Below are positions 1-11,190 of a DNA stretch of 64,000 nt, piece after piece. Numbering within the stretch: the stretch's first letter is position 1; every line of letters begins with the position of its first letter. The notes under the pieces are model-generated. The model saw nothing but the letters and a program-made list of their open reading frames with translations. It did no database searches and had not been told where the DNA came from. Source of the stretch: Gnetum montanum (taxonomy: Eukaryota > Streptophyta > Gnetopsida > Gnetales > Gnetaceae); the NCBI GenBank assembly GCA_015680685.1, contig MNCI01005895.1:557470-621469 (forward strand). Reading direction: 5' to 3'. The position numbers and the translations under genes are program-made.

Positions 1-925
1 AATAATAATTTGAAGAAGAAAGTAGAAAGATGGATATTTCCTATGCCCATGTTATAAATTATTCAAATTCAAAAGCAGGTCCATTATCGGATACCAACAC
101 TTGAAGTAGACAAAAACAACTTAGAATTTGATCTTTCAAGAACTTAAACATGTCTAATGTTGATCTTTTTCTCAAAGATTTTGCATCAAATCATTTAGTA
201 AAGTAACCAGTATTCATGAAAATAAACTTATGTCCAACTCTCGAAGGATTCATTGTGCCAATAAAATCTAAGCCCGATTGCTAAAATGGTCTACATGAAA
301 TTATCGATTTTAAGGGAGATCTAGCCTTTTTGATTTTTTATCCATGAATTTGACATTTGTAACATCCTTGAATCCTTGAACTAATATCATGGTACATACT
401 AGGCCAATAAAAACCATAGTGGAGTATATGTTGCATATTTGACTTAGGAGATTCATAGAAAAAATTAGAATGATCATGAAATTGTTCTAAGATAGGACTA
501 ATTTAATCATTATTAAAAAATTCCAACAAACACTCTCTGACATCATTTTATATAAGATTCCATATTTAATCAAAATTTTATTTTCTCTGTTGAAGAAACC
601 TCTGTTCTGACTTGTAGTTAAGTTATTTGAAACCTTTCACGTATTAAGGAATTCTTGAATTTTATCATACTAGTTTTCTTCATGAGTCTTAAGCACACAT
701 AGCTCATTTTCTCTAGCCATTAACTTGGCTAATCCCCTTCCTTTAATAGTATTTCATATTTTAAATAAAAATTGAAATCTTGAAGCTTTATCAGCCATTT
801 TCCTCTTTTCAACCCAATTTTGTTTTGGATGAAGAATTGCTTAACTATAGGTGTGACATCCAAAAATGTTGGTGGCTGGAACACCAAGAGGTCCACAGGT
901 GTACAACCTAACCCCGAATCCATGT
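1..925 (-). pseudogene. Ty3/gypsy pol remnant: RNase H end, zinc finger, integrase core
   Basis: Read right to left, the translation gives the end of a reverse-transcriptase RNase H domain (KRGKWLIKLQDF near 810-775). Next comes a linker (MARENELCVLKTHEEN, about 720-670), then the back half of an integrase HHCC zinc finger (CYKCQIHG near 370-348), then the start of the integrase core (GLDFIGT at about 275-255, carrying the first catalytic Asp, followed by KFIFMNTGYFTK). This order is that of Ty3/gypsy pol. The reading frame is broken by many stops, so nothing functional is made. The element runs off the left edge, and its RT portion is missing on the right, where it meets unrelated repeat DNA near 925. 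Lineage is not certain; the integrase start resembles Tat/Athila-type plant elements. Confidence 0.8.
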
Positions 926-1688
926 GAGGGATGTGCTGGAGAAAATGTAAATGGGATGCCCTGAATATTCTTGTTGATTAGAAAAGGACTTACGTGGTGT
1001 TAAGATGACAATGTGTAAGAAAGTTTTATACTACGTTACACACAGGCATTGGGTTTGGGAAAGCTAGAGCATAGCAGTGTGTCCTAGCCTGAGAACTATG
1101 ACATGAATGTGCAAATATGTATGAAAAGTGAGAAAATACAAGCATTACACTAAATGACAAAGAAAAATGCTTGAGAAATGCAATAGAATTTGAGAACAGT
1201 AGTGCACCACCCCAAAAGAGGAAGTGTAGCTAATTTACAAAGGTATACATAGTGTACAATAGGCACAGTGGGAGCACAGTTACAGCCTTGGTGGCGTTAG
1301 GCTATGAAGTCTGGTGCTCACTATGTTGGACTATGCCTACTAGGTTGTTAGCCACAATGTACCATGTGATGTTCTATGGGGCTGCAATGGGGCTATAGTG
1401 TACCATGTAGTGTATCTATGCCTCTCTACTAGTGTGGTGTGCTCTTGGTCTCATTTGCTCATGGAGCTTAGTGCCAAGGTGCCAAATGCCAAATGGAAGT
1501 GCCAACTACTTTACTAGTAAAAAATGGAAGCCAACCCCTCTCTTCCCCCCTACCTCCTTTTTCCCCCATTTTGAAACATTAAGTTGTAGGGGTACTTATA
1601 GGGCTAGGGCTAGCCAAAAATGCAGATTAGGTGCCATGTGGTAGTGCAGTGGATGGGACCATGGGATGCTAGTTGCTAGAATTATTCC
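926..1688. other. Non-coding repeat-rich stretch, no gene seen
   Basis: No supported coding sequence. From about 1,240 to 1,440 short motifs such as GTGTACCATGT and GCTATG recur irregularly, which looks like a worn-down start of the tandem repeats that follow at 1,689. It may belong to an LTR or untranslated region of the hairpin-rich family seen again at 39.7-40.3 kb, but I cannot fix its ends. Confidence 0.4.
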
Positions 1689-1905
1689 ATATTATGCGTA
1701 GGACATAGGACACTATTTTCTACATTTGTTGCATGTTACACGTAGGACACAGGACATTGGTTGCTACGCTTGTCTCGTGTTATGCATAGGACATAGGACG
1801 TTGGCTGCTATGCTCATCTCATGTTACGCACAAGACATAGTATGTTTTCTACTATGCTTATCTTATGTTACATGTGGAACACGGGATGTTGTCTGCACAG
1901 TTGAA
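1689..1905. repeat. 44-bp tandem array, about five units
   Basis: Successive units begin at about 1,689, 1,733, 1,777, 1,821 and 1,865, an exact 44-bp step. Each unit has the pattern ATGTTACGC.TAGGACATAGGA..TT..TGCTA followed by GCT..TCTC. Because 44 is not a multiple of three, the open frame crossing it is a by-product and not a gene. The last unit is truncated at about 1,900. Confidence 0.85.
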
Positions 1906-2120
1906 TAGGTGTGCTACACTTCATAGCTTAACAACTATGCTATGCTACATTGTATAACTTGATAAGGTGCTACACTCCACTAAGTTACGCAGCATGACAT
2001 GGTGCTACACTGCACAACGTGATAAGGTGATACACTACACTATGCTACACAGTGTGATAGGATGCCACGCTACTCTACACTACATAGTGTGACATGGTGC
2101 TACACTATGCTACGTTTCGT
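1906..2120. repeat. GCTACACT motif cluster (hairpin family)
   Basis: The motif GGTG(C/A)TACACT recurs irregularly, at about 1,909, 1,968, 2,000, 2,027 and 2,097. Between copies there are short inverted forms (TATGCTACATTGTATA, TACACAGTGTGAT) that can pair with it. The same vocabulary (CTACACTATGCTA / TAGCATAGTGTAG) forms strong palindromes at 39.8-40.2 kb and 50.75-50.94 kb, so this is probably a decayed relative of that LTR family. Confidence 0.6.
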
Positions 2121-2139
2121 ATCTTGACATGTGAATCTG

Positions 2140-2310
2140 CAGAAAGTGCCATCATTCTGAGACTTAGAAAAATTTTACAAATTTGGCAGTTGGTGCTAAC
2201 TACACTCAACACTTGGAGAAATATGGGCAAAGTGCCACTATTTTGACACTTAGCCAAATTTACAGTCAAGATGCTGAAACTCAAAATTTTGTGGTGTTTC
2301 AATGGCCCCT
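2140..2310. repeat. Imperfect duplication of about 86 bp
   Basis: AGTGCCATCATTCTGAGACT at 2,145 recurs as AGTGCCACTATTTTGACACT near 2,231. The sequence after each copy is also similar. No coding sense is seen. Confidence 0.45.
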
Positions 2311-2470
2311 CTTTGTTGACATCTAGAGGAGTGGCCTGAGAGACGTTGACAAAAAATTACAAACCACCATAGTAGAGATGCCACCAACATCACTCGTTGG
2401 TACAAGATCAGATGTCATTTTACCATGCTCAACAGTGCTATGGGAATAAGGTTATGCTAAGGGACAAGGG
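2310..2470 (+). repeat. Fragment of dispersed repeat R1
   Basis: This stretch aligns, with many transitions, to 11,030-11,190. Shared landmarks in order are CCTCTTT.TTGA, GAGAGAC(G/A)T..ACAAA, AAACCA(C/T)CA...TAGA, and the GGGATAAGATTATG-type end. It is a third, partial copy of the family found at 9.6-11.2 kb and 51.6-53.1 kb. Confidence 0.6.
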
Positions 2471-4310
2471 GTATAGGCAATGCTAGGGATATTAGATTTA
2501 AATGGTGGGAATGAAATGCAAATGGTGGATCATGATGTAAGATGCAAATTCAACATGGCTGACAGTAACCATGCCATGAAGTGATTTTCCCATGAAACAT
2601 TGACCTCTTTTCAAAGTGCTTATGAGAGCATCAAATTCAATCTAAGGCAGGGCCAATTGCGAAGCAGGGCCAATTGCGAAGCTACAGTGTTGTCAATTTG
2701 CTTGGGGATGTGCTTTTCCCCATTCTCCCTCTCTCTCTCTTTTTGTTTTTTGTTTTGCTATGTTATGAGGCAAACTGTCTTTAGGTTTGGCTTACTATTG
2801 AATGTTAGCTACAAGTTGGCCATCAAGAAGATGGGATTAGTTTTGATGCATCCACATCACATCTGTAGGATAGATGTTTCCTCCTAGGGATGATTCGTGT
2901 TACATCTACTTAGGCTTTGTCCATGCAACAGAGGCTCCCCATAGGATGAGTTGTGTTACATTAACAATGGGTTCTATAGTTGATGTGAAGAGAATGCCAT
3001 GCATGTCACAGTGCATATGCATTAGAGAGACATGAAACCATGAGTATGTGGAGGATGAAAGGATATTGGGATGAAGGAGGTGATGTATTTAGGATGTAAT
3101 AGGGATGAGGGGGATGTGCACTCTTGAGTGAATTAACTAGTCCAATCATGCACATTAGAGTAATGTGGTGACTTGCTTCCATGATGAGATACACCTTTGC
3201 ATGACTACCTCCAAGGCTTTGTCCTACAAACACAACAAGTAATAATGGGGAAGCAATGTGTTACGCAAAAGATCGTAAAATTGGGAAGTTATATTACATG
3301 CTTACATTCATGAAAACAAATAATAATGGGGAAGCAATGTGCATATTTAGCAAAGGCTTCTTTATATCCTCTATTGCAACCCATCTATTCATCAAATCTA
3401 CTTTCTTGTAAAATAATATCTTCTTTAAATCCAATCCTTGATAACATCATTGTTGAAAACTAGAATGTTCTTATTCATGTTTGTTAATATACATTATGTC
3501 ATGAGAGGAGCCTCTCATAAGAGATATTGTAATAAGATTATTCATAATTTTCTACATCTTACTATGTTACAAAAAATGACAATCCACTAAGAATGATAGT
3601 TCAAAAAATAGTTTTTGTGTATATGGACTTCAAGTGAAAATGTTGACCTTTTATGATATATTACTTTTACAAATATATTTGCTATCTCATATTAAAGCCC
3701 CTTATCAATTTATTGCTTATACTTGAAAAGTTTATGTCACATAAAGTAAGTCAAAGATGATGAATGCTACAAAAGAAAATGGATGGTTGCATCAAGGAAT
3801 ATTATAGGGTTAAACAAAAGGCAAAACTTTGAAAAATATATGATTTCAAATGTTTTCTCTCTCTCCATAGTAAAAGAGTTAGAAGCTAGGGGATGATGGG
3901 AGAAGGTGTTGGTAACAAGAATGGATGATTAGGCATGGATAGTGGTGGGGATCAAGGGGTCTCTGGTGCTAGTTTGGAGGGCAACTATGGCACTAGAATA
4001 AGTTTGTGAGGGACTGGTTTGGTGGAAGTTTTTTTGCCTTTCTCACACTCAAATAGTCCTCAAGGAGAGGCATTTGGATTGGGGTTTTCTAGGGGGTTGG
4101 ATGTGAATGGTTTCAACAAGGCCAGTAGGTGTTTAGGTGATGGGGGAATTAAATCATGTTCTAGTAAGGAGGGGAGCATGCATTTGCATGTTAGTCATCT
4201 CCCTAGTGAGGGGGTGTAGGCTTTGGAGATCAACCTCATTGAGATATTTTTATTTGTAGGGGTGATACTAAGGCTAGATCTTATTCAAAAATTGGTTGTG
4301 TTACAATGGG
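2471..4310. other. AT-rich non-coding DNA, no gene seen
   Basis: No coding sequence I can support. It contains a perfect 17-bp tandem duplication at 2,647-2,680 and a short CT-rich run near 2,727-2,742. The ORFs here are short and show no recognisable family motif. The right end probably holds the worn 5' end of the LINE that follows. Confidence 0.4.
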
Positions 4311-4319
4311 AATTAGAGG

Positions 4320-4850
4320 ATGTGAATGTTACCTATGCTCCCATGTGGATTTGAGTCTCTAACATTTCCTAGGAGTTGTGGACCTTGGATTTTTTTGAAA
4401 ACCCTAGTAGGATTTTTTGGAGATTTCATCAAGTTTGACCATTACACATAATCCATGGAATAGATGGGCTTTGCTCAATTTTGTGTCTATTGTGCTCTAG
4501 GATCTAAGGATCAAGTTCAAGAAGTGGTGTTGGATCTTCCAATTAGAGGGATAACACTCCACATCAAGTACAAGAATTTCACTAATGATGGACTAGATGT
4601 GAAGGCAAAGGAACTAATGATCAACTACATGATTTGTCGGAAAAATGGACATAGGACAATGGAATGCCACCTTCAAGCTAAGATAATGCCAAAAAATGCC
4701 TATAATGGTTGGATAGTTGTGGGACAGTGTGGTCAGTCAATATGGACAAAGGTGCTAGATACCACTTAGGTCAAGACATGGCTTGAAGCTAAGGTTCGTA
4801 GGACACCCAAGCATAGCTTTGGGGGAGACCTCCCCTTGCTTGGGAGCTAG
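4320..4850 (+). pseudogene. LINE ORF1 remnant (DUF4283-like plus zinc knuckle)
   Basis: The frame at 4,464-4,766 reads like the C-terminal part of a plant L1-type ORF1 nucleic-acid-binding protein: FAQFCVYCAL, then VVLDLPIRG and I.YKNF, then a zinc knuckle. The knuckle reads YMICRKNGHRTMEC, where the family pattern is C-x2-C-x4-H-x4-C; the first Cys is Tyr (TAC). Upstream, a different frame from about 4,350 gives a plausible preceding segment (CGPWIFLK, GFFGDFIKFD), so at least one frameshift separates the two. The ORF2 endonuclease follows in the same orientation about 240 bp downstream, which supports a LINE. In intact LINEs this protein packages the RNA; here it is dead. Confidence 0.65.
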
Positions 4851-5079
4851 GTAGGGATTGTTAAGGGATTTCCTCTCCCCAAAATGACAAATATTTTAAA
4901 GGTGTCAAAGGCATTTCATGGGGTTTTCTAATTTTTCCTGAGCATGCAAGGATGGGATAGCTACTCTCTGTAGTTGTTCAAAATAAGAAAAGTCAAGAAA
5001 CGATTGATTTGAAGGTATACTCAACCCTAATGGAGCTGTATAAGAAGTAGTTGGTGGATAAGCAATAAAGGTCTAATTG

Positions 5080-6225
5080 TAAAATTGCAGGGGCTAGGGT
5101 ACCCCTTACAAAAGTGCTACCCTTAAAGATATAGTGATAAGGAAGGAATGTGATATTGTCTATTTACAAGAGACTATGTTGCATGCTACAAAGATCAATT
5201 ATGTACATTGGCCAGGATGGAAGACATAGTTGGTGCCTAGTACAAGTAGGATTGGGGGCTTGGCCATTTTGACAAAGATGCCATTTCAGTTGGTGGAGGC
5301 TTTGAATTGGAGTATCATAGTAAGTCTTATGCAAGAAGTCATGTGGCTTACTAAATTCTATGATGCCTAGAATTAGGAAACTTAGTTGGCTAAGCTAAGC
5401 TAGGTTACCTAGTTGGTTAATTAGAGGCAACGGTTGATGATTGGAAACTTCAACCACCATTTGTATGCTTGAAAAAATTTAGGACATGACCTTTCTAAGT
5501 TGCTAGGTAGCCACCATTTTCTAGTTTTTTTGTAGATGCATGACTTAGTGGACCTGGATGTTGTAGGTTGTAAGTTTACATGGAGCAACCACTATCGTGG
5601 TATGAATCTAGTTATTTCTAGAATTAACCATGTTTGGATTAGCTCTAATATACTATTGGATTTCATGATCTAATTTTTTAGGAAGCAGAGGATGGCTTTA
5701 GACCATTGGTGCATTTATTATTTTTTGGGAAAGAGCATTTCACATAAGTCCTCTTTATGCTTTAAATAGGCCTAGCTACTCAAGCCTTGGCACAAGCCAT
5801 TAGTGGCCTAGATCTGGGTGGGTTACTCTTCTTAGGTGGATCCATAGGAATTCTTGAAGCATGGGCTATCATGGCTTAAGTAGGGTATTCAATTAGTCAA
5901 AGCCATTGAAAAATATACCTTTAGGCATGGACATGCTAATTTGCTAGGTGTCAACAAGATGTAATCAACATAACCCCTTCAATGGTTTGATGTGACTAAG
6001 GAGGAGTAAATGGTTCTTAAGGAGTTGTAGGACCTAGCAACAAAAGAAGAGATGTACTAGAAGTAGCAAGTGAGGGTTAAATTTTTGAGGAAGGGAGAAA
6101 AACATACTAAGTTTTTCTTCAAAGTAGCAAAGTCTCTTCATTAGACTAAAAAGATAACATTGACACATAATGGGACTATTCTCACAAAGCCCTGAGGTGG
6201 CTATTTTGATGCAAGACTATTAGTC
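5080..6225 (+). pseudogene. LINE ORF2 remnant: endonuclease and linker, RT missing
   Basis: The translation matches an L1-type apurinic-like endonuclease. NCRG at 5,083 starts the domain; then come DIVYLQET, WPGWK, GGLAILTK, GNFN (canonical GDFN, catalytic Asp lost), a VGCKFTWSN block and LDHWCI (canonical SDH). Several frames and many stops are involved. From about 5,920 to 6,180 the linker preceding the RT is visible (KFLRKGEKHTKFFFKVA, then LTHNGTILT). No reverse transcriptase follows: the element stops near 6,225, shortly before an LTR-like repeat. This is a 3'-truncated plant L1-clade LINE, presumably cut by a later insertion. Confidence 0.75.
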
Positions 6226-6309
6226 TAAGATTTGGACCAAAAAGAACACTGATGAAGCATCATGATTGGCCGTGTCAACAAGATGTAATCAACATAACCC
6301 CTTCAATGG
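5948..6309. repeat. Identical 38-bp direct repeat, 324 bp apart
   Basis: The 38 bases at 5,948-5,985 recur without mismatch at 6,272-6,309; both start GTGTCAACAAGATG and end CCCCTTCAATGG. The first copy lies within the LINE linker region and the second at the border of the LTR-like repeat. In DNA this decayed, a perfect match implies a recent copying event or a sequence artefact. Confidence 0.9.
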
Positions 6310-6880
6310 GATAGCATCAACATGATCCCTTCAATCTAGGGTTTGATCCATTGATGTGTACCTATCGATAGGCCTCCCTATTTCACCTATAAATATGCAC
6401 TCACCAATCACATTTATGGCATAAGTATCATAGTTTTAGAGAAGCTCTAGTAGTTTTTTCCACTTGAAAGATAGAATATTTTTCTAAGTACTCACAGTAG
6501 TAGTCAAAGGATGTACAAATATTTATTCAAATACTATTCTACTTGAGCACTATAGTATGTGCAACAATAAAGATAAGCTTTCTAATAAACCTTCCAACAC
6601 TTTGAAATAGATTAATTATTTTCTATATGTATTGAATATTTTTAGAAATTTTATTTAATTATTTAAGTAATTAAAGTAATTAAGTTAAGCTAATTTAAGC
6701 TGAATTAAGTTAGATTAAATATGAATAATTAAGCACATAAGTACAACTAATTTCAGCATACGCTTGGCACTTGGTAATCCCAGTAATGCTTAACATTTGG
6801 TAGCTCAATAGCATTAAAAATGTTTAGGATGTGTACTACAAGTGAGAATGGATGCTCATGTTAGGATTAAAGATGTATCC
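6310..6880 (+). repeat. LTR-like repeat with TATA box (copy A)
   Basis: This aligns along most of its length with 61,862-62,405. Shared landmarks in order: TTGATGTG, ATCGATA, TATAAATA, ACTCACCAATCA-type sequence, AGAATATTTTTCTAAGT, AATAAAGAT.AGCTT, TAATTAAGCACATAAGTA, CTTGGTAATCC.AGTA, and GAATGGAT(G/A)CT(C/T)ATGTTAGGATTA. A promoter-bearing repeat of about 560 bp in two distant copies is most simply an LTR (solo or partial). No primer-binding site is evident on its right; sequence related to the multi-exon gene-like repeat begins at about 6,905. Confidence 0.65.
6351..6395 (+). promoter_or_regulatory. Promoter module with TATA box
   Basis: TTGATGTG at 6,351-6,358, ATCGATA at 6,364-6,370 and TATAAATA at 6,388-6,395. 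The same three motifs in the same order recur at 61,918-61,959 (identical 17-bp gap between ATCGATA and TATA) and at 58,308-58,351 (14-bp gap). Confidence 0.55.
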
Positions 6881-6904
6881 ATTATTTCCGTCCCAAGTGT
6901 TCTC

Positions 6905-9190
6905 AAATATTTTATCATAGAAAATGATCCTAGGTATTGAATAGGCATGAATCATGAAAAGGATCCTCACCAAGGATGCACAATTCAACTAGGTTGTTCA
7001 TTTGGTTTCTAGGCTATGAGAGATGATCCTAAAACTCTAAGACAACCTTGATATGATATCGCACATGCAATTTGTATTTTTTATAGCATATATAGAGTAG
7101 TTTGTGGAGTTTTTAATGGTAAAGAAGGATGGACAATAGGTAATTAAAGATCCATCCCAAATCTCTAAGCGTTAGGTGAAACATGTTTTTCCAATCATGT
7201 AGGCTTAGAATCCATTAAAGGATGTTGGGGAATCATTGTTTGTTAACACTAAGCATTTTAGTGGTATGCGTTGTACTTTCCCTAACATCATGGGGATGGA
7301 ATCTAAAGTTCCCCATTGGAATGTTCAAAAGACCAAGGAATTACATGCTAATGCTGATGGGGTAGCTAGAGAAAAGTTGAAGAGGCCTATGGTTGAGGAA
7401 ATAGCACCAGTTGTTGAGCAGTCTACAAAGAGGAGGCTCATTGTTAAACTTGGCCAAGAAAACCATGTGGTTATAAGTATGCTCTAGTGTTATTTTATTT
7501 AAGTCATTTTACATTTATGTAATATGCTATATGATCATGTTGCTATTTTGTTTTAGGAAAAATATGCTAAGTCATTCATTATTTTATCTTTGTTGTTCTT
7601 GTAGATAAACAATAAGAACTACTTGTCCAAGAAATAATAGCCAAGATAGAAAAAGGCACCTAGAGGGCATGAGGATGAGGGGCTATCCAATGCCACATTA
7701 GAAGATCTCAATGCTCTATTTAATGGTTCCTAGTTAGGTGACCCTCTGATTATTATCCTAGATGATCATCTAGGTACTTATGAATTTTGTTTTATGTGTT
7801 GCCTTTTGTAGTTTCATGTTTAATCCTAGTTTTAATCTTTAGCCTATGATCATGCTTCTATTAGCTCTTGAACCTCAACCAAATGCTTGAACCTCTATGT
7901 TTCACATGAATCCATCGGTGGAGGTTCCTTACAACATAAAGTTCATGTGTGAGATGGATAAATACATGATTGATCAATTACAATAAATTGCTCTCGATGT
8001 TGGTAAGAACCTTAGCTTATTTTTCTTCTAATTATTTTTATTGGTTATGTATTTTTTTTCATATGGATTTTATGGTTATATGATCTTAGAAATTTAAAGT
8101 ATTTTTTTTGTTTTGTCATTTATTATTTTCCTAGTTTTATGTGTTCAGTTGTTGCATTGTTTGTAGTGTGAAAGCTTAGATGGGATCCCACCCATGTCAT
8201 TTATATTAATGAACTACCTATCCAACAATATAAAGTGGAAAATGTTCTACAAAGATTATATAAAAGTACCACTAAATGTGCACTCTCATGTGCCAAACTT
8301 CATCGAAATGCTAATGTTCCAATGAGTTCCTATGAGAGGAAGTTTTGTTGAAAAGGAAAAATAAGAAATAGGTTAACAAGATTAAGGAACGTATAGATCC
8401 TAAAGAGTTTCTGAAAGTTCAATGGGTTAACAAAAAATCTTTGTGGAATAAGAAGATAGAATGGGCACAATATTGGAATGCCATCTATATCAAGGTTTCT
8501 CTTATCAAGAGTCTTGTGGACCCAAAGTTTTAGATGGACCTATTGGCTCGTATGGCTAGGGAGTGGAGGAACTATTGTGCTTGGGTTCTTAACTAGATCT
8601 AGGCACAAATCAACTACAAAAGGAAGTACGAGGTCAAATGGAAGAGCTACCTTAAGTGGCTAAAGAAGGATTTCATTGAAAGGTAAAAGTTGTAGTTGTT
8701 TGTGAGAGGAATCAATGTTGAAGATGTCTTCAGGTTATTTGAAGGCTCTCTAGTGGTAGCTAATTCTTCCATTCCTCAAGTTACTACTACTTCTAGGGAG
8801 GTGACCATTACTACATTTTCACAAGAGCCACCAACATGGACTAAAATCAATGAGAGTAACATCTTGATAGGTGTTAAACTTCAGGAAGTGGATTGGGTCC
8901 ACATGACTAAAGATCAAATTCTCCATCATCTAGAGGTTGTTCTTCGTAGCTTCCCTATAGAAGATACTACTCTAGAATATTTCTAGGTTTGTGTATATAT
9001 TTTTTAATCAATTAATTAAGTATGTTTTAGTTTGGTTTAGTTTGTAACTTAGTTTCTGGTTATGTTAATTATTGAATAGAATTTTGTTGTTATGATTGGT
9101 GTAGGTACTAGGTGCTAGCAACAGTTCTAGTAATGATCATGTTGGACATGCTTATCCTCCCCCTCCACTTGCACCTTAGCTCCATCAGTT
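6905..9190 (+). pseudogene. Multi-exon gene-like repeat, copy 1 (3' half only)
   Basis: Not recognised as a known family. It aligns with 31,045-33,270 of copy 2. The exon part at 7,236-7,484 (MRCTFPNIMG, LKRPMVEEI, STKRRLIVKLG) matches copy 2, where the frame must be followed across a shift. Intron-like gaps with GT...AG borders fall at the same places in both copies: about 7,487-7,603, 7,774-7,840, 8,003-8,166 (starts GTAAGAAC, ends TTTGTAG) and 8,986-9,115. The penultimate exon (about 8,166-8,985) carries RLFEGSLVV, EPPTWTKINES and WVHMTKDQILHHLEV, each with a counterpart in copy 2. The last exon ends in a proline-rich tail (AYPPPPLAP, stop TAG, LHQF). The 5' exons are absent, cut off where the LTR-like repeat ends near 6,880. 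Retained introns mean copying at DNA level, not through a processed mRNA. Confidence 0.55.
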
Positions 9191-9640
9191 TTGATTATGT
9201 CTTCCATTTATTTTTTTTGTTGATGATGTTATGGTTATTTTTGGCCATTGATTGTTGTAAGAAGGTTTATTATATTTGTTTCATTATTGTTACACAGTGT
9301 AGCTATGGCTATGGATTGGTTCTTATTTTATATGCTATTGTTGATTGCAATTTTTTCATACTATATGACTATGGCTATGGGTTATGGAAATTTTATTATT
9401 ATTTTTTTTATCACCCACTTATATAGTTTAAAATTTTTAGCTTTATGCATTTTTATATTCTCTATTTTATTTCATGTTATGAGGCTATGTTGGGATACAT
9501 TAGTTAAATCATACGATCATAATGTGGTAATTTGGTGAAGTGAAAATGCAAATTAACTAGGCTAAAAAAAATGTAAACGAAGGTATAATACTTATGAAGA
9601 AGTTGTAAAAGTGTTGCTAGTTTTAGGGCCATGACAAGCT
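9191..9640 (+). other. 3' tail of copy 1, T-rich, non-coding
   Basis: Continues to align with the tail of copy 2: GATGATGTTATGGTTATTTTTGGCC-type sequence near 9,225 against 33,315, the GGGATACATT.GTTAAAT block near 9,492 against 33,514, and one GCTAGTTTTAGGGCCATG unit at about 9,618. That unit is the monomer that became a 33-bp array in copy 2. The hydrophobic ORFs here are products of T-richness and are not called. Confidence 0.5.
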
Positions 9641-11190
9641 GTGAATATTACATCTAAAAATTTTGGTTGATAGAAAAACTAGAAATTCCAAGTGAAATAG
9701 TCTAACCTTGAATCTCAAGGGCCTCTGAGAAATAGGATACAAGGTGCCTTGGACAATTTGACCAATCACCTAAAAACTTAGGAAGTATAAATGGAAAAAT
9801 AAAAAATAAAATTGCAGATTGGAGTAAAAGTAATCATAGAATTAAACTTGAATAAAATATGCAATACAAATGAACTAGCACACTTTATTAAAAATAGCAA
9901 AAATGCTCAAAGTTTAGAGTTCAAAGAGTATAGAATATGTGCCTAAATGCATAAGAAGCTTGTATAAATGGATCTTGAAGGCTATTAAAGTTAGCAGCTT
10001 TTTTTTTATAGTAAAATTCCACAATCTAAGTACTCCCCACCCCCAATCATGAAAACCATCCTTTTAGTTATTGCCTAAATATGCAACTTTTGGGTGTAAT
10101 TTATGTGAACAATGGTGTTTGACCTTCACACCAATGGGACTATGCTGAGAGTCTTGGGTGCTCAAGCAAATGCCAATTACTTCAAAAGTATTTTTGAAAA
10201 TGGATTTCTGATGCTCAAGATTGCTACTATGATATGGTTCTAAGAATTTTCTAAAGAGAGAGAAAATAAAGTATTTAAGTTTAGCTTTTATAGGCTTTGA
10301 AGCTTCTAAATTTAGGTTACAAATTTCTTCCATGATTACTAGCATATTGATGCTATTTGTACGTGCTGCAAGCCATGATTCATAGTGTAGTTGACCATTT
10401 ATGCCAAATTTTGATACCCAAGGATCATTAGAACCACATCAAAAACTAAAAATTGTAAATGGACATTTGCAACTACATTGGCTTCACCTCAACTACATTA
10501 TCCTTGGAGAGATATGTTGGCATCATTGGAATTTGCAAGAAAATGTGGTGACTATGTTGGCCATGTTGCAACTACTGGGAATTGTATCAACTACACTAGG
10601 AATTGTTGGGAAATTGAAAACCCAACATCATCAATAATGGCGTTGCGATATTCACATTGGGTTTTGTTGTAACTATGTTGGGAATTGTTGGGAAATAAAA
10701 AATCCACACCACCAATGCTGGGTGTAGGTGGCTCTAGTGTAGTTGAGACTATATTCCCATAAAAACCCATGAAAATGCCAAATTTGATAGTCCCCAAGGC
10801 ATTTTTAGCCTTCCCTAACCCAAATATAGACATGAAATTTCTTTTTCTACTTGAAAAGTGAGGTAGTATCAACTTATAAAGCATTTTTATGTCCCAAAAT
10901 GTTAAATTATGCAACATTTTATCTCATGGGTCATAAAACTTACATTTACAATAAGATCTTACGTCATGTTATGTGGTAAAGGTTATAAGTTACAACATGT
11001 ATTTTCTAGGTGGTATTTCATTCACCTCTCTTTATTGATGTTTGGAAGATTGACTTGAGAGACATCAACAAAGAATGCAAAACATCACTATAGACCCATC
11101 ACTAGTGTTTCCTCTTCGCACTTGATCCTGTAGTGTCACACCATGCCAAAGAGCGCTTTGTGATAATGGGATAAGATTATGATGAGGTGG
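9640..11190 (+). repeat. Dispersed repeat R1, copy 1
   Basis: Aligns in the same orientation with 51,600-53,110. Landmarks: AACCTTGAAT(C/T)(T/C)C(A/C)AGGGCC near 9,710 against 51,650; ACTTTATT.AAAAATA near 9,883 against 51,820; a Tyr/Ala-poor palindromic middle; GCATTTTT.TGTCCCAAAA near 10,882 against 52,981; GGTTACAACATG near 10,990 against 53,090. No coding sequence is visible. It could be an LTR or a non-autonomous element; the termini are not resolved. Confidence 0.6.

Noticed and set aside
1726-1908. 60-codon open frame over the 44-bp array
   Set aside because: The frame changes with each 44-bp unit, so the apparent Cys-rich peptide is only a by-product of the repeat.
9112-9538. Two overlapping hydrophobic frames rich in Phe, Tyr and Leu
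   Set aside because: They lie in a T-rich tail that aligns with non-coding tail of copy 2 and are not conserved as protein.
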